Of a stretch of DNA of 12,147 nt, positions 1 through 10,000 are shown piece by piece (the first letter of the stretch is position 1; each line of letters opens with the position of its first letter). Source of the DNA: Phoronis ovalis (Eukaryota; Phoronida; Phoronidae); assembly GCA_028565635.1 (NCBI GenBank), contig JAOXYB010047425.1:1-12147 (forward strand). Direction: 5' to 3'. A program made the translations under genes and the position numbers. Below the pieces are notes generated by a model. That model ran no database searches and was not told the DNA's origin. It saw only the letters and a list, made by a program, of their open reading frames with translations.

Positions 1-784
1 ACATACAAAGATGGCTTACAACTACAGAAACTACATCATATGATGGGCATCTGTCTGCACCCGCAGACCTCTTGTTTAATTAATGTGTACAACAACCTGA
101 GCTGTAAAGGATAGTTCCTAAAAAACAAAGATTTTGCTAGACAAAAATCCATTCATTGGTTTATAGTAAAAATATATAGGCTTTTTTGGAATCATAGCTA
201 TTTTCTGTTAACAGAAAGCTATGGGTGCATCACATGGCGTGAGAGGTTGAGCTCAAGTACTGTAGCTCCATGTTCCGGTTTGAGAAATCTACAAGATGGT
301 TCAGTCTTTGGCAAATATATCCTAATGTAATATTGTCCAACATCACCATGTCATAAATATCTGTTTACTTGGTGCTAATGTAGTCAGAGTGCATGAATCC
401 TAGATCCACCCTGGTGCCTTGTTGTCAACAAACATTAGTGAGAACTGTCATTTCTTGTAGTAAGAAAATTATCCTGGCTAATTTCGTACCTGTTTGCTCA
501 CATTGTCCTGTTTGGAACTCTCGAGCACTACTTTTTCGCATAGAGATTTTTTTTTAAGATTTCCCTATGCCGAAGGAACTATTTTACCGATGTGTAACCA
601 TATAATTGGTAGCTATATACTGGTAACATTACACAATCTAGTTCCTAAAGAATTCTTCCAGTACTCTATACATGTATTGTAAGCATTCTATGTACCAGTA
701 AAGGGTTAAATTATTTTGATATGAATTTATTTAGATTTGATTTCATATTTAAATGAAGTACTAATCATTTTTTCTTTCTTACAG
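1..784 (+). other. Upstream intron sequence, no exon recognised
   Basis: Exon 1 needs one base from a previous exon (phase 1 acceptor), so this stretch should be the 3' part of an intron. It ends in a pyrimidine-rich acceptor, with TTCTTTCTTACAG just before 785. It is AT-rich. The open frame at 494-682 resembles no prominin segment and lacks convincing flanking splice sites. A 31-base interrupted palindrome lies at 193-223. A further short exon cannot be excluded by eye. Confidence 0.7.
193..223. repeat. Interrupted palindrome, 14-bp arms
   Basis: The two arms are CATAGCT plus TTCTGTT and AACAGAAAGCTATG. They pair over 14 bp with only a three-base bulge (ATT) in the left arm and no loop, since the centre GTTAAC is itself palindromic. 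It could be a small transposon remnant or chance in AT-rich DNA. No function is implied. Confidence 0.6.
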
Positions 785-1008
785 AGGTTGATGTTTTAGT
801 TACTGACTTGGATAGCATGAGAACTTTAACTGTGGGGTTAAACACAACTGCAAATGAACTTAATAGGAATTTAACCACTGTAAAATTGAACATTGAAAAT
901 AGCCTAGTTGGAAATTGCAGTACTATACCTGAGCCTGGGAAAAAAATTGTGTGTAATAATATCAAAAGTAATTTGGAAAATCTAAAGACGGAAGCTAACT
1001 TTGGAAGT
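785..1008 (+). CDS. PROM1-like: Prominin exon 1 of window: EC2 segment
   Basis: The acceptor is TTACAG at 779-784 and the donor GTAAGT at 1009. The exon enters in phase 1 (AG completes a codon) and leaves in phase 0. It encodes residues 1-74, starting VDVLVTDLDSMRTL. It is the longest exon here and contains three N-glycosylation sequons (N19, N28, N43) and two cysteines, C44 and C56, within a segment ending CNNIKSNLENLKTEANFGS. The closely spaced cysteines could form a small disulphide loop; that is inference. Helix-favouring composition fits the predicted helical ectodomain. A minus-strand open frame across it (765-1112) is a shadow. Confidence 0.93.
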
Positions 1009-4000
1009 GTAAGTTTTGTTTCGAATTGTTGATAAAATTTTCCGCAAATAAAGGAGTGAATAAACAGTGTTGTTATACATATTAGTTGAATTGAACGAGT
1101 GTTAAGAGCCATGTTTTATTACAGCTGAACAGTGTGTTAGATGCTATTGATACTGCTAAAGGAGAAGTACAAGCTGTTAAGGACCAAAACATCACTGGAC
1201 TTGTCTCTACAGTAAGTTAGAACCACCAAGATAATGAATAAGCATTCTGTTATTTCTGAATTATACAGCTAAAATATTAACTAAAGATTACGCATCTTGA
1301 CCTGTAATGTTATTGTTGAAGATGTGGTGTTATAGAATTTTCTTAAATGTGTATGCATTAATGATTTTTAGTTCAGCTGTATTAACATAAAATTGTAAAA
1401 AGAGAAAGATACCGGGGTTCTAGTTTATTTTTTAAACAGAATGTGCCTCTCAAACATTTCTAGGATTTCGCTCCAAATACAGACCCATTAGGGTTTTTAT
1501 GTCCATCACCTACAGAGTAGGGTGTACTTTTGACCCTGGTTGCTTCCAATATGACCAACTGGCTGGCATATTTGTTCCCGAGAGGTCACGTTGCGCCAGT
1601 TTCCAGAAAGATTAAGCATAGACTGGACAATTCGAAGGTGCATTTCTGAAGGCCATAGGTTTTTTGGGCGTATTAGGTGACATTGTAATATGACCTTGAA
1701 AATTAGATTAAATGCTGATCCAAATCTTTAACATGTTTTCATTGTGTTGCAATAACTGCTTCAGTTTTATTGGCTTCACTATCAACTGCATTTTTGGTAC
1801 AGGGTGAACTCGGGTCAAAGTACAGGCTATTATTTTGACCTTGATTATTTCTAATATGGCTGACAGTGGCCATGTTTGTTCCCAAGATCACATTGCACTG
1901 CAAGCTGGCAAGATGAAGCATTGACTGGACAATTCGGAAAGCCATAGGTTAGTGGTTTGTGGATGTGTTAAGGTAGTTGGGATATTAGAATTACCTTGAA
2001 AAGTCACTAAAAGTGCCAATCCGAATCTTTGAAATTTTCTCTTGTGCTTAACAGTTTCTTTGTCTATATGACTGTCAAGCGGCCATGTTTGTTCCTGAGA
2101 GGGCATGTCACATTGCACCACTTTCCAGAGAGACGAAGTGTTGACTGGATGATTCGGGTCCAATTTTAACCTGATTTATATCCAAGTATGGCCAACTAGC
2201 AGGCATATTTGTTCCTGACAGGTAACATTGTGTCCTTTTCCAGAAACAATGTGTTGACTGGAGCATTCAAAGGTTGATTCCTGAAGATCAAAGGTGTATT
2301 AAACTAGGTAGGATTTTAGAATGGCTTTGAAAAGTTGGTGAAATGGCGATCCGAATCTTCATGTAATTGTATCCGGTGCTTTACTTTACATGTGTAACAC
2401 TTAAAGGAATTACTTCAAAAACTGTACCACCCAGCTACTAGTCGGGGATGAAACCAACCTATGAGCCGCAATATGATGTGTTCCAGGAAATGTGATTGAC
2501 ATCTGACATTGCAAATATTCTTGTTAAAACATGAAGTCATTTCTAGGGACTTTCTGTGAAAAGCATCATCGCCTACCTATCATGATGACTAATTCTGAAT
2601 ATTGCCAGGATCTCGCTTTGCTTAACAGACTGGCAGGACAGAATGGTGAAAAGTGGACCCATTTTTAGAACTTCTTGTTAGAAAAGGGTCATCCTTCCAT
2701 TCATCATAAACGCAAAAATCAGCTGCAAAATTTAAGGTTTGGCATCTATACGGTAAATCGAGCCTTTTCTTTCACCTTCTTTGTTTGAAATAATGCAAAA
2801 AATATATTGTTACTTATAGGCTGAGCAAGAGTTTGACAGCATAAAGACAAAAGTGAATGACGAAGTACAAAGTGGAATAACCAGTAAGTTGAACATGAAA
2901 TGTTTGCACACTTAGTGAAAACATTTGTAATGATCAGTTCAAAGCAATTACATACTGTAGCTTAAGTTTAATGGCTTCAGTGTAGGCTCGAATGATATAT
3001 AGGTAAAAGCAACACCATTTTAGGACCCGGGAAGCAAAAATTTAGTTGCAAATGTCTAGGCTTATGATCAGGATTTTACAACAGCAACACCTGCTACCTT
3101 GCGATTTACTGTTTTCTATAGTGTATTTGTATTTCAGCTGTAAAAACTCAGGCTAATACAGCGTACAAGACGATAGAAGATGGACTCAACCAAGTTACAA
3201 ATGCAATAACGGTAAGTAGCATGGGAAAATACAAGTATTGGTGGGCATGTACTGTCTGTATAAGAAATTATTCACACTTTATACTGTAATGAAAAGAGAG
3301 ACAAACTTACTTTTACTTCAGTAGGTCATGTGACTTATACAATGGTCAGTTTAGGTTAAAATTTAAAATGTTTTAAACGTAATATTCATAGGAATGAAAC
3401 ACATTTTAGTCTTCATGAAATAAAGATAATATACATTAATTTTGCTTCGTGTGTCACCATCTTATTATAAATAAAAGGTAAACATCTTGAAGAGCAATAT
3501 GTCCTAGGTGAGATTCAAAAAGAGACACCAAGTAAAACTGTGCTCATACAATAATTGTGTTGCAGAAATGATGTGTTTAAGATCCTACCTATCTAGAAAC
3601 ATCAGAAGGAAGACATTTGTCGTAAAACAAGATTTTTTTAGAAATCCTGTTTGTTTATTTATCGTTTGACAGTTTTCTTTCAAAAATGTTTGCAAGAAGA
3701 CGTCATTTGGGAAACCCCTGAAATAATTTCTTGTTGATTTTGAAACAAAAATATGATTGTCACTAATTAAAGTAGATACATATTTACGGAACATACGGGG
3801 TGAAACAAAATAAACCGAACACTTGGAATACTGTCACTTTATTATTTCTATTTCAGCAATAAAGCAACTTATACTTCGTTTTCGAAAATAAACCCCTAAA
3901 CAATTATGAACTCAAGAACAGAACACTACTTTAATTTTGATTTTATTTTTACGATAGGTAGCCGAATAAGGTGTAGCAGCGTAAGTTGTTCCAAAATTTT

Positions 4001-7000
4001 CCTCAGATATAAAAACTACCCCCAACTCAACTAAATATGACTGTGTAAAAACTTTCCAGTTTGTTAAAGAGAAAATGTTTGATGTTGAAACAAATCTCAA
4101 GACTTACACTTGTTCTTAAAATGTAAAAAAGTTGCATTACAGTGAATTCTTTGGTAAGTGCTATACAAATATTCCAAATAGGCATGAATGCTGTTCATTT
4201 TTGATTTTTGGTGTACCGTTTCTAACATTTTTGAACAGTGCTTCGTTAAAATGAACAAACTGTTCTAATTGAGCTGCTAACGAACATTTTAGCTAGAGTA
4301 GGAAATAAGGAATAAGAAAAGAAAGAGATTTTTTTGTCAAACTTGAATGAATCAAAATTTTGTAAAAAAATGTCGGGGTGTACTGTTTATTTTAGGTCTC
4401 TTTTCATTTAATAAGCTAGAATTTAACTTAAATTTTGCTGAACAATATTCGCTACCTTAACTGGTAGAACTTGACTCTCGTACATTTATTCAATTTCATT
4501 AATAAATGTTGATTGGCTTTGCTAATAATTGTATAAGAACTTGTCCTTGTAGACAGTGTTTTACCTAATAAATGTGTTTGACTTGATTTATAAAATCCAT
4601 TTTTACTTCTATCCATAACTAAGATGGGTTTCTTTTATGTTTTTATAGAACTTTCAGCTTTCTGAGGTAGCTAAAGGTATTGATCCAGCCAGAAAACACA
4701 TTAAAACAGTTGGAGACTATAGGTGAGGGTTTGGTATTGGTATTGTATTTATGATTAAATAAGTATGACAGCAGTGTAGGAAACCAGTGTGAATTTAATT
4801 TTATTCACTAGGTATATGTAGCAATGTGATTTCGTAACCTGGTAACCTACCACTGCTGGTACAGGATATTTGAAATATTGTAGCAATAGTTACAGGTTCT
4901 AAGATATTACTTTAGTTTTAATTTATAGGATAAGTTTTAGATAATTTTCCACTTTTACAAAAGAAAATATAAATAGTAATAAAGAAATTAAAAATAGCAG
5001 AATCAGATTAACTGTCTACTTTCAACTTCAAAATAGCATTAATAACTCAGTTGTATCACCTAATTTGTAATCAATTCTCAGGTGGTATGCTGGCATAGGT
5101 TTAAGCTGTGTTTTGTTGTTAGTGGTTGTGTTTAACTACCTCGGACTGGCATTTGGAGCTTGCGGAGAACAATCTGGGGATGGTGCGTCTGCTTGTAACC
5201 GTGGTGTTGGAGCCAATCTACTTATGGCGTAAGTTACAATAATATGTCTGCATGAATGATGTCATTCAATTCAGTAATAAATATTTTAAATATAAAGTTG
5301 ATTAAAAACCCAATTGCATTTTTGTGAACTTTTGGGTCACCTGATAATCAAGTGACCTCTTTAGTTAAAAGTAGAAGACTAATGAAGGTCCACTTTATGA
5401 GAAGAGACGAAAAACCTTTATACATAAAAAGTAAGATTCAGTTTTAAATTGATGAATTTTCATTACGTGTATGTTTTGTTTTAAATTTAATATTTTAAAC
5501 AAGTCGAATTGAAATCCATATTCCAGCATGACAGATTTGGTTGAATTGGCAACATGTGTAAATGCGGATGAAAATTTCAATTAGCTATACCTGTCTGTTT
5601 AGTAATTAGTTACATCGCCAAATGATTTATTTGGTTTTCTTGAGTGACTCTTGATGTGGCTGTTAAGATATTGATTTGATATCTTTTTTCAATACACATT
5701 GTTTTATATATATTTCAACTTTGTTGCAGTGGTGTTGGTTTTTCATTCATCTTTTGCTGGTTACTGATGTTGTTGACAATGATTTTATTTCTTGCTGGAG
5801 GACTGACATATACCGAGGTTTGCAAACCATTGTCTAATGAAGAGCAGAAGATAGCTATTTTGCAGGTAACCTTAACCTTTGTTGCAAGACTTATGATAGA
5901 AACGATACATTAGTACAAGTCAACTATATAATGTACATAAATCTGAGTAGTATTTGTTTCATATTTTAGAAGTTTAGTGTGCAAATGTGGTATTCTTATA
6001 CAAACAACCAACCTGAGCATTTCATCTATGCTCACCACAGCATATCTTAAATACGCATTGGAGTTTGTAGTTTTGCTTGAGGAAGTAACCATGTGATTAC
6101 TTCTTTTTGTTTGTTTGTGACAGAGGCAGTTTAAGTTATGTGACATTGTCCTCTATGGTTATGCCTACCCATTTCATTGTTATCATTAGTAACGGACATT
6201 TGCATTTCTGTTTGGATATTGTAGATTATTGATGGAGTTATACCTGGAGTTATACCAGAAATAAACATTAGCATAGCTACAGCCTACGAGTAAGTGCAAA
6301 CCTTTTAATTTTTGGATTGAAATGAATCGCATTATATTTAATAATAATTCACTAAATACTTAGTTCCTGTTATTAGTCCTTTGTAAATTGTCTAGTCATC
6401 TTTCATAAATTTTTTTAAGTTTTATTTTGATCGTTTTCTGGTTAAAGCCTAGTGCACAGATGAGCTGAGTTAGAAATATCTCCCTCCAGTTAAATTGTTT
6501 TGGACATGTTTATTTGAATAAAAGAAATAGTGGACATGCTGTTAATCTTAGTTCTAAGGTATATGGTATTTCTTTGATTTTTTTTAGAAAATGTAAAGAC
6601 AACAAAGCAATTTATGAAGCGTTTCAAGTAAAGAATATATATGACCTGGATCAAATGTTGGATCTAGATGTGTGTTAAATATTTACTACATGTTTCAGAA
6701 TTATACTGTAATGATTACTATAACTTATAAACTCATGTGTATTATAAATATGAGTTGTGGTGTAAATGGTAAAACCATTGTTCAAGCCATACCAAAAATA
6801 AACCTTGTTTACCAGGCACGCTAATTTTTTTCTTCTCTTAACAGTAATAAAAAGAAAGCCCGACCGACATGGTTTTTAGGGGCTCAGATGAGATTTCTTC
6901 TCCTATATCCTAAAATTATATATTTTGTTAATCAGCAAACATGTTCACAATAAAATATGGAATGATTTGTTAATATCATACTGAAGGCTTGCTAGCTTAA

Positions 7001-10000
7001 ATGTAATATCATTCAGCTGTTTAGATTGCAATTTAATTGACTAAATGTACCTATCTTTGTAGAAACTTGGTATTGCAGATGCTATCAATTCAGTTGGAAA
7101 TGTATCAGTGAATACAAACATCACTATTTTACCAGCAGATCTTAAGACACAAATAGAAAACCTTGGCAACACCAATTTAAATGGTATTGACTTCAACAGC
7201 ATTTTAAACGAGGCAAGGGATAATAGTGTTATTTGTATATTAATATATACTTGACCAGTGATAGTGACTTCAAATCAGTAGTGTCCTTTCAGCTAAAAGG
7301 GGTTTGGAATGCACATCTTGACCTTGACATGAAGAAGTTTAAAACATTTAACGTAATATTGTTCTAAGTAAAGACAAAGAAATAATGTCGCACATCAATG
7401 AATAATCTTAAGAAATATAAATGTGACCACTACTATAAATTAAACTGCTCTTATGACTTGCTTTCCTGCGGTATTTTGTTGATATTGTCAAATAATACCC
7501 ATTTTTAGTTTGATTTGTCTCTGTCAAATGGGATGTACTGAAATTTGGAACTAATTTGTCATTGTGTGCTGGTCATTAGGTTTAAACTTGGGAGGTCTCT
7601 TACTGGAAATACTGACTGATTTAATAAACAATAGGAGTGCCTTGCATTTGTTTTATCTTCCCTATAATTACTAAACCACATTTATTATCAGTAGGTTTGT
7701 GATTTTCTGTCTCTGATTGTGTATTTAGTTACTGATAATATCTTACAGCTTAACAAGAAACTGGTTCAAATTGACCTTCTTGTATTTGCCAATGATCTAA
7801 GAAATGCGAGTAACATTCTCAATGTAAGTTTTGCACAGTGTTACTTAAAATGTTGCACAATTTTAACATTTTATGCTTGTCGTTTTAAATCATTAGTCAA
7901 CATGTGGTATAAAATTTAAAGAATTTTTGAGTTTAAATTGTATTAATATACTTATTTTTCTTGGTTACTATGGCATAGACTGTAACTACCAGCAGTGAAG
8001 TTTTAATAAAAAATCATCTCTATTGGTTCAATTCTTTAAAAGAGTTAAATTTCCAGTTCATAGTTAATAATGAAGCTGTTATATTATTCTATTGTAGAAC
8101 ATTTAGTTTACTTGATTTTTTGTTTCATAGGCTGTTTGTAATTATAGTAGTTTTGTCCGACAGTCCCATTTTAAAAGGCTATATAGACGGATCTAATATC
8201 ATGTTATATATTTTTTTAGATAATTGCTCTTAATGAATATGCTAGTGATCTAACTTTCCTGCAGACATCTGTTGTTGCTGGAATGATGAAAGACACAGTA
8301 AATAACTTCATATCAAGCTATTAAGAATTATTAAATGTAGTAATATTGTTTAATACCAAAATTTATTTTTAAAACTTTGAGCACTGGACAATTACAAGTT
8401 AATACATGATGGTTGTTTTTGAATTTTTATTCTTTTTGGACAGAAAATTAAAAAGATAAGCTCTGGCAAGTGAAAACTAAACAATTACAAATATCGTACT
8501 TTAAAGTACATCAGAAGATTTATTCCATTGTATTGAGTGCTTATTTCCCCTTAAGCAGCAAGTATCTATAATGTGTTTAATAGTAAAATGAATGCATCAT
8601 ATTAATTGGTTTGAATATGCAAATTTTTGTTTCCGGAAATGTTTTTCTTGGAAAATACGTACATTTGTTGTTCGTATTGTAGGAGGAATTACGAAAAGCT
8701 GTTGAGCAGGTTAACAATTCAGTTGATATCAAGGTACTGTAACATTAAACTATGTATGGGCTCTTTTTGTGGAAAAAAATGAATGCTTACTAGTATTCAT
8801 GTTGTTTGACATTCATATTTGCTATTGGAATTTCTTCAAAGTTAACTGCTTCTTTGTTCTCATACTTAGCACTCCAAGTTGTTTTAGTTAAGAGCTTAAT
8901 TTAAATACTACATGAGTAATGTTTTAAGTTGCTAGAGACATGTAACACTAATGATCTCTGCAAAACATATTGAAGCATTCATGGAATTAGTTTTTGGTTG
9001 GATGATTATTTACTGACTCGTAGGAAAATTTATACATACTTAACTTTTTAGTTCTCTTTGATTTGCAGAATGAAACTACCAGCTTGCTGCAGGGAATTGA
9101 AGCTGCACAGACTAACATTCAAATTAATGGCTCAACTTTGGTATCAGAGGTACCTTATCTTAACTAAACTATAAAAAATCTACTTAAAATTTGTAGTGTT
9201 ATATGTGTACATCTGAGTGATGACTGCTATTGTCTGCTAACTGTTCCAAGTGTACTTTTTTGGCGTAAGGATATATAACTGATTTCCTCAACCACCTCAA
9301 TATACAGTGAAACGTGTTATCGTAAACATAAGAAAGTGGAAAATTATGTCCAGTGACAAAAAAGGATATTTATGCCTCATACTTGTAGCTGCTTTATTTA
9401 CATATTGGCCCTGTAAATACTTGATAATTTCATAATAAAGTAATACTGGTGCTATTAATGCACTGAATGAACTATAAGACTGCTGTTGGTTATCTTGTGT
9501 CATATGTATTAATTGTAATGATGTCATGTTAATCTTTGCATGCATAAAATAGTGACCACATAACATATATTTGTTGACACAGTTTTTAACAAACTCTGTT
9601 TTAAGTCCTTAAAAAGACTTGGAGATGCATTGTTGCACTGTTATTTGGCAACGATTTTTTTCTGTAATTTTCATAGTGAAATTGAAGTATATGTGAATTT
9701 CATGTGTACTAAATTTTGAATTTGTTTATAGAAGGGGTTTTGACTTACATATTTTTGTTATTAAATTTAAATTTTTAAAAAACGTACCATTAGTTTTTCC
9801 CAAAACTGGCTTGTAATCATGTCATGCAATCAAATTCAAACCATTGAACTTTATGAATTGTAAAATTATGAATAGTACATTATCATACGGACTAAGCAAA
9901 ACTGAACATTTATGTTGAACCTTTCAGACTGTAAGCAGCACAACAAAGGATGTACTTTCCGATGTTAAATCATTTATTGCCAGTGTCAAAGATGAGGTAA

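Noticed and set aside
494-682. Plus-strand open frame of 62 codons as a possible upstream exon
   Set aside because: The product does not resemble prominin EC2, and no acceptor/donor pair with the phase needed to join exon 1 was convincing.
765-1112. Minus-strand open frame of 115 codons
   Set aside because: It lies antisense to prominin exon 1 and its splice sites. It has no recognisable domain.
1739-2163. Two minus-strand open frames in intron 2
   Set aside because: They fall inside the degraded repeat. Neither looks like a transposase or other known protein.
3585-4100. Minus-strand open frames in intron 4 as a decayed transposase
   Set aside because: No motifs are visible, and no terminal inverted repeats were found around them.
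3796-4380. CGGGGTG at 3796 and 4374 as transposon terminal repeats
   Set aside because: The two strings are direct, not inverted, and similarity stops after seven bases.
6837-6960. Possible extra exon after TCTTAACAG in intron 9
   Set aside because: Stops appear at once in the required phase, and exon 9 joins exon 10 in frame without it.
7213-7230. Alternative GT end of exon 10 at 7228 (AGT|GTTATT)
   Set aside because: It is a poor donor match. GCAAGG at 7213 fits consensus better at all other positions. Not excluded without transcripts.
7824-7919. Open-frame extension beyond exon 11
   Set aside because: GTAAGT at 7824 is a strong donor, and the extension has no prominin character.
9602-9619. 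Small inverted repeat AAGTC...GACTT
   Set aside because: Five-base arms are expected by chance in DNA of this composition.
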